DNA from: Flavobacterium kayseriense
GTDB lineage: Bacteria; Bacteroidota; Bacteroidia; Flavobacteriales; Flavobacteriaceae
Assembly: GCF_014305095.1 (NCBI RefSeq)
Contig: NZ_JACRUI010000002.1
Location: 466,282-530,281 of the forward strand
Direction of reading: 5' to 3'
DNA length: 64,000 nucleotides
Made by a program: the position numbers and the translations under genes. The notes beneath the pieces were generated by a model, which saw only the letters and a list, made by a program, of their open reading frames with translations, did no database searches and was not told the DNA's origin. Below, one piece after another: positions 9,871-18,887 of the stretch (its first letter is position 1; each line of letters opens with the position of its first letter).

Positions 9871-9993
9871 TTAGGATTGCATGAATAACTGCAGTACTAA
9901 CTCCTCTAAAAAAAAGAACTGTGCTATTGCTCCTCCCTGAATGACAGGATAAGGAATTTTATAGGAAACTATAAGTATTGATTTTCTACTCAT
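9871..9993 (-). pseudogene. N-terminal stub of a glycosyltransferase gene
   Basis: Inside the 207 bp gap, the minus strand has an ATG (9991-9993) followed by 40 codons and a TAA at 9871. The product starts MSRKSILIVSYKIPYPVIQG, and next come GAIAQFFFLEEL. IPYP..GGAIAQFFFLE is a typical GT-B (GT4) N-terminus with its acceptor-side glycine loop. The rest of the enzyme is missing. I infer that a glycosyltransferase gene was deleted between the FkbM gene and the GT2 at 8899. Homology is judged by eye. Confidence 0.6.
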
Positions 9994-10008
9994 TAAAACA
10001 TTTTTGAT

Positions 10009-10725
10009 CTATTCAGGATTAAAATTTTGGTTGATGAATAATGCATCAGTCTTTGATGCTAGACCACTTTCTGTATAACCTACGTCATAAAAACGCACGA
10101 GGTCAAAGCCTTTTTCTAATAAATAATTATAAATATCCCCAAAAGAAGACTGCCCAACATAGTTTAAATCAAAAAATATTTCAACATACACAAATTGAAT
10201 ATGGTTTTGCATCATCATATTGGTTGCCCCTTTCAGTACATTTAATTCAAATCCTTCTGTATCCGTTTTTAATAATGAAATACTTTTTATTTTATTGTTA
10301 AAACAATAGTCATCAATAGTAGTAACTTCTACTTTATAATTATCAATTATCTTAGACTTAGTGTATGCTCTAGTTAAAAACGAATTTAAGGCGCTCCATG
10401 AATATTCGTTAAAATCTAACAATTCCTTTTTAGCTCCCATGGCTACGTTGTTTAATTTTAACCTTTTTGACTCCCCGAAATTTTGACTTAAATACGAAAA
10501 ACATATTTTACTTGGTTCGAAACTATGTAAATCGCAATTAGGATAGAACTGTTTAATTTTAGTAATCGTTTGGCCACTATTAGCGCCAATGTCAAAAAAA
10601 ACACCTTCATGATTTACTTTGTGTTTAAGAGCTAAATAAATATTATCATTTAAAAGTGGGGTTTGGCTTATTTTAATAATATTATAACCTAAATTCCTAA
10701 AGCACTTTTTTAATAATTGTTTCAT
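10009..10725 (-). CDS. FkbM-family methyltransferase
   Basis: 238 residues. SAM motif I appears as VFFDIGANSGQTITKI near residues 37-52, followed by HSFEPSKICF. The FkbM hallmark LLKTDTEGFELNVLKGA lies near 154-170, then VYVEIFFDLNY. FkbM-type enzymes O-methylate polyketides and sugars; in this setting a sugar hydroxyl is the likely target. It is followed downstream by the 207 bp gap with a glycosyltransferase relic, and is 29 bp from the previous gene. Confidence 0.86.
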   Translation of the reverse strand: MKQLLKKCFRNLGYNIIKISQTPLLNDNIYLALKHKVNHEGVFFDIGANSGQTITKIKQFYPNCDLHSFEPSKICFSYLSQNFGESKRLKLNNVAMGAKKELLDFNEYSWSALNSFLTRAYTKSKIIDNYKVEVTTIDDYCFNNKIKSISLLKTDTEGFELNVLKGATNMMMQNHIQFVYVEIFFDLNYVGQSSFGDIYNYLLEKGFDLVRFYDVGYTESGLASKTDALFINQNFNPE

Positions 10726-10754
10726 ATTTTGAATTTTATGACTTTAAATTTTTT

Positions 10755-11711
10755 TTATGACCTTGAATATTTCAAAATATTATAGCCTTTACCTAAATAC
10801 TTAGCAGCAACAATTGCTATTAAAAAAGCAAGTGCATTATTTATTGAATAATATTTCAATATTAACTTACTCGCTTTTTTAATGCAAGGAACATTCTGTT
10901 TACTTAACGCTAGTTTAAACCCATATTGCATGTATCCGGATAAATACCATCGAATCAATTTTTTGTTGTTAAACTGAACTAAATCAATAGCTGTTTGAAT
11001 TTTAAAAATCGTGATATGATAAATATACTTATCAGATTTAATATTATTTATGTTAGTAATTGAATTACTATGGACCCTTCTAAAAGTTTGTATACTATTA
11101 ATAAAAAAAGATTTATGAGGTTGATGCACTAACCTTAAAAAAAAATTCACCTCATCACCTAAAGTAGTGATATCCTCATTAAATTTAAAATTACTAATGA
11201 ATTTTCTATTTGCAAAAAAATCATTAGTAATCCAACCTATTGTACTAAAAGCTAAATTTTCTGCCGTTATGCAGACATTAGTTTTATCAAAGTCGTATGG
11301 TGATTTTAAAAAATCTCCAGTATCATGATCAAAGTTTATAGAATCAGTTACTACAAAATCATAATTATTACTAATAAGTGTAGAGTAAGAAAGCTGCAAG
11401 TGTGAAGGCAACATTATATCATCACAATCAAACCATTTTATATATTGCCCGTTTGAAATTTTTAAACCAAAATTACGACACGAATTAGCTCCCTTTTTCA
11501 GCTCGCATGGTCTACGAAATACTCTAAATCTATTATCCTTTCTTTTGTAATTTTCTAAAATCAAATATACATTATCAGTGCTTTCATCATCAATTAAAAC
11601 ACACTCCCAATTATCATAAGTTTGGTTAATAATACTATCTAAAGTCTCAGATATAAAGTCTTCACAATTATAAACTGGAATAATAACCGATACCAAAGGC
11701 TTATTTACCAT
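10755..11711 (-). CDS. Glycosyltransferase family 2
   Basis: 318 residues with VSVIIPVYNCEDFISETLDS at 7-26, LIDDESTDN at 39-47 and a metal motif WFDCDD at 93-98. The acceptor loop GANSCRNFGLKIS is present. The coding sequence is very AT-rich, as in its neighbours to about 14.5 kb. Its start overlaps the stop of the gene at 11701 by 11 bp. Specificity unknown. Confidence 0.84.
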   Translation of the reverse strand: MVNKPLVSVIIPVYNCEDFISETLDSIINQTYDNWECVLIDDESTDNVYLILENYKRKDNRFRVFRRPCELKKGANSCRNFGLKISNGQYIKWFDCDDIMLPSHLQLSYSTLISNNYDFVVTDSINFDHDTGDFLKSPYDFDKTNVCITAENLAFSTIGWITNDFFANRKFISNFKFNEDITTLGDEVNFFLRLVHQPHKSFFINSIQTFRRVHSNSITNINNIKSDKYIYHITIFKIQTAIDLVQFNNKKLIRWYLSGYMQYGFKLALSKQNVPCIKKASKLILKYYSINNALAFLIAIVAAKYLGKGYNILKYSRS

Positions 11712-12621
11712 TACTTAATATATTGATTAATAATCTCCTTAAAAACTTCGCACTTTGGATTACACCGTTATTAAGTAAAAACAACTTCGAGAGTAAAATT
11801 ATAAAATTCATGGTAACCAAATTACTACCATATACTAATTGCTCATACTGCAACAAAAATTCTTTTTTTTGATCTTTATTAAAATTTATAAAATAGTGTT
11901 CTATCACAAATTTATAGAAAGACACTTTAGCTTCTAATTTTTCTTTTGCTCTATAATTTGCTCTTGAAATGTTTTCATTGCTTATTCTAAAACTTACTAT
12001 GGAAGAATTAATACTAAAAATAGGAAGATTCTCAGAAAATTCCAACCAAGCTCTGTCATCAGTATACCAACCTAAGTTATAATCTTCAAATCCAAATTTT
12101 TCAAAAGCTGTTTTCTTAAATATATATTCCGATAAAGAACTTCTAGTTCTATCAGTTATTTTTCGATATAAAAAATCAGTTGCTAATTCTAACTTCGGGT
12201 GCACATAAACATTAGATTTTTTTTGGTTTTCATCGTAATAAATTTTAGTTGCAAAACGGACAACTTTACATTTATTCAAATTAATTTCTTCTAGATTATC
12301 GTAAAAATGAGCCACACAGTCCGCCCCTAATTCGTCATCATCACCTAAAATCATTAGCCACTCTTCTTTATCAGTCAAATCAATGCAACGGTTCCATTGC
12401 TTAACTAAACTGGAACTCCCTAAATTTTCTCTAAAATAGAAATAGCTAAAATTAAATATTCCTTCATATTTAGCTAACAAAGGCAAAGGGTTATGTTCAC
12501 TAGCATCATTACCTATATAGACATGGAAACTTTTATCCGATTGATTTGCTAATGAATCAAGTGTTTTCTCGAAGAAAGTAATTTTAAAGTAAGGAATTAC
12601 TATTGCTAAACTTTTTAGCAT
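11701..12621 (-). CDS. Glycosyltransferase family 2 (cassette copy B2)
   Basis: 306 residues; paralogue of the proteins at 7983 and 53590. VIPYFKITFFEKTLDSLANQ at 8-27, YIGNDASE near 35-42 and MILGDDDELG at 90-99. A conserved stretch RSSLSEYIFKK is shared with both paralogues (RSSLSEFIFNK, RSSLSEHIFRT), so it probably marks a common acceptor or donor pocket. It overlaps both neighbours by 7-11 bp, so translation is coupled. Confidence 0.84.
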   Translation of the reverse strand: MLKSLAIVIPYFKITFFEKTLDSLANQSDKSFHVYIGNDASEHNPLPLLAKYEGIFNFSYFYFRENLGSSSLVKQWNRCIDLTDKEEWLMILGDDDELGADCVAHFYDNLEEINLNKCKVVRFATKIYYDENQKKSNVYVHPKLELATDFLYRKITDRTRSSLSEYIFKKTAFEKFGFEDYNLGWYTDDRAWLEFSENLPIFSINSSIVSFRISNENISRANYRAKEKLEAKVSFYKFVIEHYFINFNKDQKKEFLLQYEQLVYGSNLVTMNFIILLSKLFLLNNGVIQSAKFLRRLLINILSNGK

Positions 12622-13496
12622 TTCATTTTATTATAAATCATTCTTATTAAGAATGAATTTTTCATAGCATTAGCCATTTTGAAACTAGCTGTATTTTGAT
12701 AGTCAAAAATCCTCCTTTTTAAATTAGTTGATTCCTGATATCTATCCTTAACCTCATTTTGCAGAAAGTCTATATAAATATCGTCAGGCACAACATTTTT
12801 AAGATACAAAATTGCCTCTACATGACAATCAGACATCCATTTTTCGTTATTAGTCATGCTTTTATTATGCTGTCTATAATATACTAGAGCATTATCTATA
12901 AATAAAACTTTCACTTCTTGTTGAAATAAATAAACCCACATTATCCAGTCTTCTCTTGCCTGCAGCTTTTCAGGAAACTGAAAATCTATGAATAACCTTT
13001 TTTTAAACAAAGCACAATGTATTGGAATTGAAAAAGTTTTACCCCACTGATACAAAAAGCTGTCAAAACAAAATTGATTAATACCTAATTTACAATATGG
13101 TTCTTTTGATTTTTTTGATAGATTATCAAACATTTGAAAATTAGTAATGACTATATTATTTTGAGGATCTGTTAGCAATGCTTCGAGAGACAATTCTAAT
13201 TTTTTATTATTTAAAAAATCATCAGCATCCAAAAACTGAATATAATCACCTATAGCAATTTCAATCCCTGCATTTCGAGCACTACTCAAACCACCGTTTT
13301 CTTTGTAAATGTATTTAAAACGAATATCTTTAATCAGCCATTCTTTCGCAACTATATCAGTATCATCTGGGCTACCATCATTGACAATAATACATTCCCA
13401 ATCGCTATACGTTTGATCCAATACAGACTGTAAAGCCTCAGGCAAATATTGCGCTTGGTTGTAACAGGGAACTATTATAGAGACGAGTTTATTCAC
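12615..13496 (-). CDS. Glycosyltransferase family 2 (cassette copy A2)
   Basis: 293 residues; paralogue of the protein at 8899. IIVPCYNQAQYLPEALQSVL at 7-26, IVNDGSPDDTD at 37-47 and FLDADDF at 88-94; AREDWIMWVY corresponds to the catalytic acidic region. The start codon is GTG at 13494-13496, overlapping the preceding TGA stop as GTGA; no upstream ATG fits. With the gene at 11701 it repeats the two-gene arrangement at 7983-9801. Confidence 0.85.
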   Translation of the reverse strand: MNKLVSIIVPCYNQAQYLPEALQSVLDQTYSDWECIIVNDGSPDDTDIVAKEWLIKDIRFKYIYKENGGLSSARNAGIEIAIGDYIQFLDADDFLNNKKLELSLEALLTDPQNNIVITNFQMFDNLSKKSKEPYCKLGINQFCFDSFLYQWGKTFSIPIHCALFKKRLFIDFQFPEKLQAREDWIMWVYLFQQEVKVLFIDNALVYYRQHNKSMTNNEKWMSDCHVEAILYLKNVVPDDIYIDFLQNEVKDRYQESTNLKRRIFDYQNTASFKMANAMKNSFLIRMIYNKMKC

Positions 13497-14518
13497 TTTA
13501 CTTTATAATTTATTAACGACTTTAAAAATAATTTTGCTGTTTCCTTGAAACTTAACCTACAAGTTAATTTACTGAAAATCATGACATATTGTTTAAAAAT
13601 CGTAAAATTGTAGGCAGTTCTATTCTTAAATAAAAGCCCTACAAATTTGTCTTCAATCTGACTCCAATATTCAATAAAACCAACTGAGTTAAAGAATTTA
13701 TTAAGATTTGCATCGACTAATTTTATTTTTAAATTTACTAGTATTTCAAATTCTTCAAAGCTTAATTGTTCTTTCTTTTCTATAGCCTTTAAATACACTC
13801 CGTTTTCATAGGGAGAAAACGCAACACCCAATAATTGCAGTAGTTTTAATCGCACTTGATTTGCTACTTGAATTTGTTTTTTATTTCTAATTGCTGATAC
13901 TTGACCATCATGAACCCGATAGTGTACTAAACATTCTTGAAGATTATGAAGCTTTCCCATACTGGATAATCTAACCCATAAATCATAATCTTCTGCTGGC
14001 TCCATTAGTATGTCATACATCAAATTATTTGCAACTAGGATATCCTTTCTGAACATTACACTAGGATGAACGATACAGTTACCAGATAACAACTTAATTT
14101 TAATTTCTTCATGTGTTTCTGGCAATTCATACATCCCTTTCTCACCTATTACAGCGTATGATGCTCCACACAAAATAATATCTGGATTTGCTTCTAAAAA
14201 CACAGCTTGCTTCTCAAAACGCTCCGGCATACAGATATCATCGCCGTCCATCCTTGCAATATACTTGCCTTTGGCAATATATAGACCATAATTTAAACTA
14301 TTGGTATAACCCGAATTTTTATCCTTCTCAATTATTATGATCCTTTCATCTGTAAATAAATTACACAATTGCAATGTACTATCTGTAGAACAATCATCAA
14401 TAATAATGAGTTCAAAATCTACAAAAGTTTGATTTAAAACACTTTCAATAGCTTGCTGAATATACAATTCACAATTATATACTGGTAACAATACAGATAT
14501 TAGAGGCATTTTAAGCAT
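13493..14518 (-). CDS. Glycosyltransferase family 2
   Basis: 341 residues. ISVLLPVYNCELYIQQAIES at 7-26, IIDDCSTDST near 39-48 and the metal motif ARMDGDDICMPERF near 93-106. The catalytic-region block MEPAEDYDLWVRLS is a standard GT2 signature. The longer start (ATG 14518) is used; a second ATG three codons in is as likely. Its stop overlaps the next start by 4 bp. Specificity unknown. Confidence 0.87.
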   Translation of the reverse strand: MLKMPLISVLLPVYNCELYIQQAIESVLNQTFVDFELIIIDDCSTDSTLQLCNLFTDERIIIIEKDKNSGYTNSLNYGLYIAKGKYIARMDGDDICMPERFEKQAVFLEANPDIILCGASYAVIGEKGMYELPETHEEIKIKLLSGNCIVHPSVMFRKDILVANNLMYDILMEPAEDYDLWVRLSSMGKLHNLQECLVHYRVHDGQVSAIRNKKQIQVANQVRLKLLQLLGVAFSPYENGVYLKAIEKKEQLSFEEFEILVNLKIKLVDANLNKFFNSVGFIEYWSQIEDKFVGLLFKNRTAYNFTIFKQYVMIFSKLTCRLSFKETAKLFLKSLINYKVK

Positions 14519-14522
14519 TAAA

Positions 14523-15317
14523 TTATCTACTTAATCTTTTCTTTATTTTAAATTCGATTGCATTTATAATCAAATTTCGGTAAAACTTAATAGCTTCTTT
14601 TGAATCTAAAATTCTATTATAATTACTTTTCACCACTTCTAATCCGCCTTCTTTTATTCTTAATAACTCAGGATGAACCAAATGAGCATTTAAAAAAGAT
14701 TTCATGGTCTTTAACTTTTGTTCCAACTGAGTGTTTTTTGTAAATAATAAAATATTTTGTCTGTACCAACAATCTACTTTTTCATTATCCCAAAAAACAG
14801 GCCTTAAAACGTCGTAACATTTATAACGTTCCTTTTCAAATTTCGATATCCAGTAGGCAGGTTCTCTTTCATTAAGATGGTTTTGCCCCCCTTGATTAGG
14901 TATTGCAGCCGAAAAAATTACTGTATCACCTAAACCAACCAACGTTTTAATAAAAACTTCAGCACTTTGCTCTTTTAAATGTTCAGCCACTTCTAATGAA
15001 ATAACCAAATCAAAATTTCTACTTGACGTATAGAAAGTTTCTAAATCATGTTCTACAAATGAATCAAGTTTAATTTTTAGTGATGCTTTGTCTACATAAG
15101 CACCATCTATACCTACAAAATCAGCAATTTTATTATCCTCAAATACTTTCAACCAAGTACCAGTACCGCATCCAACATCTACAACAGAATTAGGTTTTAC
15201 TAAATCCATAATAAAAGGGACCATCTCTCTTGCGGCAGTAAAATTATGAACACTTTCATCATGAATGTATCTGACGCCTTCTTGCTGCATTTTATTGAAA
15301 TTTAATTTCAGAATCAT
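14523..15317 (-). CDS. Class I SAM-dependent methyltransferase
   Basis: 264 residues. SAM motif I is VVDVGCGTGTWLKVFED near 44-60, then FVGIDGAYVDK, and ISLEVAEHLKE forms motif IV. The stretch GGQNHLNEREPAYW is typical of a methyltransferase group found in O-antigen and capsule loci. Two starts are possible: ATG 15317, overlapping the wzt1 end by 26 bp, or ATG 15290, which begins 1 bp past the wzt1 stop. It lies directly downstream of the ABC exporter ATPase, where O-antigen systems often carry a terminating methyltransferase, so a chain-end role is possible. Confidence 0.82.
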   Translation of the reverse strand: MILKLNFNKMQQEGVRYIHDESVHNFTAAREMVPFIMDLVKPNSVVDVGCGTGTWLKVFEDNKIADFVGIDGAYVDKASLKIKLDSFVEHDLETFYTSSRNFDLVISLEVAEHLKEQSAEVFIKTLVGLGDTVIFSAAIPNQGGQNHLNEREPAYWISKFEKERYKCYDVLRPVFWDNEKVDCWYRQNILLFTKNTQLEQKLKTMKSFLNAHLVHPELLRIKEGGLEVVKSNYNRILDSKEAIKFYRNLIINAIEFKIKKRLSR

Positions 15318-16581
15318 AAAAAAAATTTAACTTTTCTTGTATCGGCTTCCTACCGTCCATCGTTTTTAAAACGTCGAAACTAAAAGCATCTAAAATAGTA
15401 TCTTCATTATTCTCTTCATCCCCAAAATAAATATCAACACTATATTGATTTGATTTAATTAATCTAAAAACTGGAAAAGTCATCGTGATCACACCTTCTG
15501 TATGTTTCAAATTCAATTGATCATTTGTATTTCGATTGTTCAACCCCACAATTTCTAAATCGTTGGTATCTTTAATAACAATACCTAAAACACCTTCTTT
15601 AAACTTGTAATTTGTTTTATATCTAAATTTGAACTCAACGAGGCTTCCTGTAATTAAAGTACTTGTTCTTCTGCTATCACAAAGTATTTCAACAGATATT
15701 ATCCCTTCGTTTTTGACACTTTTATTAGGATGATTGCTAATATCATAAAATCCTGGTTCTTTAAAACCAAATATTTTTCGATCAATATTTAATCTTAAAT
15801 AATAATCAACTACATCATCAATCCCTCCTTCAAAAACAACTCCACCATGCTCCAATACAATACCTCTAGTACACAAGCTTTTTACCGCCGCCATATTATG
15901 ACTCACAAACAAAACAGTTCTACCTCCTTGTCTAGAGATATCCTGCATCTTGCCAATCGCTTTTTTCTGGAACTCAGCATCACCAACTGCCAAAACCTCA
16001 TCGATGATCAGAATTTCGGGCTCAAGGAATGCGGCAACGGCAAAAGCCAATCGCACCGTCATTCCAGAACTATAACGCTTTACTGGCGTGTCAATATAAC
16101 GCTCACAACCAGAAAATTCAATAATCTCAGCAATTTTTGAGGCTATTTCTTTCTTGGTCATACCCAGTATAGCGCCGTTTATGAATATGTTTTCTCTTCC
16201 TGTCATTTCACCATTAAAGCCCGTTCCTACTTCAAGTAAGGATGCCACACGACCACCAAACTTGATACTGCCCGTTGTAGGAGCGGTAACCCGTGATAAT
16301 ATTTTTAAGAGCGTAGATTTACCTGCACCATTTTTACCAATGATACCTAATACTTCTCCGCGCTCAACTTCAAAATTAATGTCTTGCAAAGCCCAAACAT
16401 AGTCACTTTCACCTTTAGTAGAGCGGTCGTTGGTATCACCTATCTTTAAATATGGGTTCTCTTTACCACGTATTTTATGCCACCAACGGTTCAAATCATG
16501 ACTCAAGGTGCCAGTACCTACCTGACCTAAGCGGTATTGCTTAGAAATATTTTCGGCTTTTAGTATAATGTCTTTACTCAT
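15292..16581 (-). CDS. wzt: Polysaccharide ABC exporter ATP-binding protein with C-terminal glycan-binding domain (Wzt-type)
   Basis: 429 residues. The nucleotide-binding domain has Walker A GIIGKNGAGKST near 94-105, the signature YSSGM near 185 and Walker B EILIIDEVLAVGDAEF near 204. The C-terminal 150 residues form a beta-rich Wzt-C-type domain that in E. coli O8/O9a systems recognises the terminated chain. With the permease at 17184 it would export an undecaprenyl-linked O-polysaccharide. It is very similar to the ATPase at 62203 over the first 240 residues and unlike it afterwards. A repeat-flanked small gene separates it from its permease. Confidence 0.9.
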   Translation of the reverse strand: MSKDIILKAENISKQYRLGQVGTGTLSHDLNRWWHKIRGKENPYLKIGDTNDRSTKGESDYVWALQDINFEVERGEVLGIIGKNGAGKSTLLKILSRVTAPTTGSIKFGGRVASLLEVGTGFNGEMTGRENIFINGAILGMTKKEIASKIAEIIEFSGCERYIDTPVKRYSSGMTVRLAFAVAAFLEPEILIIDEVLAVGDAEFQKKAIGKMQDISRQGGRTVLFVSHNMAAVKSLCTRGIVLEHGGVVFEGGIDDVVDYYLRLNIDRKIFGFKEPGFYDISNHPNKSVKNEGIISVEILCDSRRTSTLITGSLVEFKFRYKTNYKFKEGVLGIVIKDTNDLEIVGLNNRNTNDQLNLKHTEGVITMTFPVFRLIKSNQYSVDIYFGDEENNEDTILDAFSFDVLKTMDGRKPIQEKLNFFYDSEIKFQ

Positions 16582-16596
16582 TGTTGTTGTAACTCT

Positions 16597-16683
16597 TTTA
16601 GTGAGTGGTGAGAAGTGAATGGTGAGTAGGCAAATTATTCTAACTATTCACTCCTCACTATTCACTTCTTACTCCTCACTTCT
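16597..16683. repeat. GTGAG / CTCAC heptamer-like repeats, inverted arms
   Basis: The first arm carries GTGAG-type units (gtgagtggtgagaagtga), and the second arm carries the opposite orientation (ctattcactcctcactatt). The two can fold on each other around a short AT spacer. The array starts just after the wzt1 start codon. It supplies the last codons (Lys-Lys) and the TGA stop of the four-helix-bundle gene at 16676. Confidence 0.8.
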
Positions 16684-17026
16684 TACCATCAATATAGTTT
16701 CTAAAGCCCAGAAGCAATTTCTTAACTTCATTTAGTACGTTCTCAATAGCCTCGTCATTCACTGTGAAATGTAGTCGTATGGCAATTAAATACTGTGTTT
16801 CCAATTCAGCAACAGAACCCAGCGCTATATGAAGAAAGTGAATTAATTCTTTATCCCCTTTTCTTGCGGAACCCTCAGCTATGTTCGAAGGAATCGAAAC
16901 CGCAGCTCTTCGCATCTGACTGCTTAGGCCAAACTTTTCGGAATCAGGAAATTGTTGTGTCAATTTATAAATAACCTCCACTAAGTCCATGCTTTTTTTC
17001 CAAACATCTAAATCTTTATGGTTCAT
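16676..17026 (-). CDS. Four-helix-bundle protein (23S rRNA intervening-sequence protein family)
   Basis: 116 residues with the family pattern: N-terminal HKDLDVWKKSMDLVEVIY, then FGLSSQMRRAAVSIPSNIAE near 47-66, GSARKGDKELIHFLHIALGS and the ELETQYLIA helix. Related proteins are encoded in rRNA intervening sequences and resemble the Avd protein of diversity-generating retroelements, but the cellular function is unknown. It interrupts the wzt1/wzm1 pair and is bracketed by CTCAC-type repeats on both sides, so it looks like a passenger and not an exporter component. A dead copy lies at 23015-23290. Confidence 0.88.
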   Translation of the reverse strand: MNHKDLDVWKKSMDLVEVIYKLTQQFPDSEKFGLSSQMRRAAVSIPSNIAEGSARKGDKELIHFLHIALGSVAELETQYLIAIRLHFTVNDEAIENVLNEVKKLLLGFRNYIDGKK

Positions 17027-17040
17027 TACTTAATTTTTAT

Positions 17041-17182
17041 ATTAAACTATTCTCTTCTCACCATTCTCACCATTCACCTCTCACTATTCACTTCTCACTC
17101 CTCACTATTCTAACTATTCCCTCCTCACTTCTCACTCCTCACTATTAACTTCTCACTATTCACTTCTCACTATCCTCACCAC
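17041..17182. repeat. CTCAC / TTCAC degenerate tandem array
   Basis: About 140 bp made of 6-8 bp units such as ttctcac, ctcctcac and attcac, all in one orientation. It fills the space between the start of the four-helix-bundle gene and the stop codon of wzm1. The same repeat type recurs at 16597-16683 and 23461-23579. Confidence 0.85.
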
Positions 17183-17183
17183 C

Positions 17184-18053
17184 TTAAACTGTATCAATAA
17201 AAATTTTTTCTGTTTTGTTAAAAAGCAGCACACCCAATAAAAATAAAACTATCGCAACCACTATCGTATAAACTAAACCTTGTAGTGAAATTTCCCCTAC
17301 ATTCAATAACATATAGCGGGTGCTCTCGATAATGTAAGCGAGTGGATTGTATTTTACCAACCAGGCATATTCTGGCATTTTTTCTTGCACCAAAGCGATT
17401 GGGTAAACCACTGCCGAAACATACATTAAGAGTTGTACTCCAAAACTTATCAAATAACTAAAGTCTCTGTATTTCGTTACTAATGATGAGATTATCATCC
17501 CTAAGCCTAATCCCAGTACTCCCATTAAAACAATTAAAACCGGAAATAATAGGCTCCAACTATTGAAACTAATCTGTGCGCCCTGAAAATAAAAATACAG
17601 ATAGAAAGCAATGAAAATTAAAAACTGAATTCCGAACTTTAATAAATTAGAAACCACAATCGATATGGGAACAATAATACGAGGAAAATATACTTTACCA
17701 AAAATACCGGCATTAGCTCCAAAAGTATTAGAAGTCCCTGTGAGACAAGAGGTGAAATAATTCCAAATGGTGATCCCCGCTAGATTAAACAGAAACGGAG
17801 GCACTGCACCGGTATTAATTCCGGCCAAATTATTAAAGATAATCGTAAAAGTAATGGAGGTAAAAAGAGGTTGAATTAAATACCACAACGGTCCTAGAAC
17901 CGTTTGCTTGTATGCGGTTACCACATCTCGTTTTACAAAAAGAGTTAGTAAATCCCGGTATTGCCATACCTCCCGGAAATTTAGGGAGAAAAAGTTGTTT
18001 TTTGGTGTAATTTCAAACAGCCAATTGGTATTTTTATCTGAGGATTGATTCAT
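17184..18053 (-). CDS. wzm: Polysaccharide ABC exporter permease (Wzm-type)
   Basis: 289 residues, an ABC-2-type permease with about six membrane segments. The N-terminal amphipathic stretch FREVWQYRDLLTLFVKRDV leads to YKQTVLGPLWYLIQPLFTSI. Later blocks are GLGLGMIISSLVTKYRDFSY, YVSAVVYPI, KYNPLAYIIESTRYMLL and the end KTEKIFIDTV, all usual for KpsM/Wzm/TagG proteins. It pairs with the ATPase at 15292. It is the first gene after an 834 bp divergent intergenic region, so a promoter likely lies upstream. Confidence 0.9.
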   Translation of the reverse strand: MNQSSDKNTNWLFEITPKNNFFSLNFREVWQYRDLLTLFVKRDVVTAYKQTVLGPLWYLIQPLFTSITFTIIFNNLAGINTGAVPPFLFNLAGITIWNYFTSCLTGTSNTFGANAGIFGKVYFPRIIVPISIVVSNLLKFGIQFLIFIAFYLYFYFQGAQISFNSWSLLFPVLIVLMGVLGLGLGMIISSLVTKYRDFSYLISFGVQLLMYVSAVVYPIALVQEKMPEYAWLVKYNPLAYIIESTRYMLLNVGEISLQGLVYTIVVAIVLFLLGVLLFNKTEKIFIDTV

Positions 18054-18164
18054 TATCGGAAGAAAAAGAAGATTCTTTTGATGGTAAAGTACTTAATCTA
18101 GTTTAGATTTCACTTACTATAAATGCTCACGCCCTCTACCTCCCATAGGAAGCGAGGCCGAAGC

Positions 18165-18172
18165 CAAATATA
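18165..18172 (-). promoter_or_regulatory. Possible Bacteroidota -7 element upstream of wzm1
   Basis: The minus strand reads TATATTTG, a full match to TAnnTTTG, about 112 bp upstream of the wzm1 start. No clear TTTG -33 element is seen at the usual distance. Confidence 0.35.
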
Positions 18173-18778
18173 ATAATTTAAAGGTAAAAAGGCCTTTTAA
18201 GAACATACCTTTTTTAGGTGACATCTGGCTTGATCGTCTGATGCAATTTGCACCTATATCAATTCAACTGAAATCAGTGAAACAGACAACCTCCACTAAA
18301 CTGATAATTAGCAATCTATAAATTTATTGAAACACAAAAAAGTAGCAAATAAGAAAATGAATTGAATCACAAAAAAGAACAAACAGGGGATACTATTTTA
18401 AAATTTTGTGCTTTTAGTTTTTTACTTACAAACAAATTAAGTTAATTTATGATAAATGCCCTTACACTGCGTTTCGAACTGCGATTTTTTTATGTAAAAA
18501 TGCATCTAATTTGATTATCCAAAAAGAAATGACGTAACAATTACATCTTATAAAAACAGTAAATTTCTAAACTAGTAAATTCGCATGAGCAGACGGTAAC
18601 GACGCATCTAAAAAACTGATACTAAACTATACGCTTCCTAAAAATTAAACTAGCAAATTTCTTGGAATACCATCTCATTATCTCCCCAAAACTAGTATCC
18701 AAAATAAACGGAATAGAAACAGAAAGACAGCAATAGACCCTACAATTAGAACGTTTCAAACCAGCAAAAAAAAGCATC

Positions 18779-18811
18779 GTTCCATTTACCACTAAAAAAG
18801 GCAAATGGAAC
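18779..18811. other. Stem-loop upstream of the PHP phosphatase gene
   Basis: GTTCCATTT (18779-18787) and AAATGGAAC (18803-18811) are perfect 9-base arms around a 15-base spacer. A CC/GG pair inside the loop can extend the stem after one mismatch. No T-run follows, so it is not an obvious intrinsic terminator. Confidence 0.6.
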
Positions 18812-18887
18812 AACGCTAAAATGAAGTAAAAATGAATTAACTCACAAATATTCCCTTACTTTGTAGGCTAACTTTAAAATGTAATTT

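Larger units (their letters stand above)
18054..18887. other. 834 bp divergent intergenic region between wzm1 and the PHP phosphatase gene
   Basis: No convincing gene. On the minus strand a TATATTTG box (18165-18172) could be the -7 element for wzm1. A segment at about 18353-18421 resembles the DNA just upstream of and into the start of the phosphatase gene (about 18828-18901); both contain AAAATGAATT, then a CACAAA block, then TTTGTGCTTTT. A hairpin lies at 18779-18811. A 63-codon minus-strand frame at 18622-18813 has no recognisable features. Confidence 0.6.

Noticed and set aside
15847..16402. Plus-strand frames opposite the Wzt1 ATPase
   Set aside because: Shadow frames of the ATP-binding domain, which shows Walker A, signature and Walker B on the minus strand.
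18622..18813. 63-codon minus-strand ORF in the wzm1/phosphatase gap
   Set aside because: No family features, overlaps the stem-loop at 18779, and lies in otherwise non-coding AT-rich DNA.
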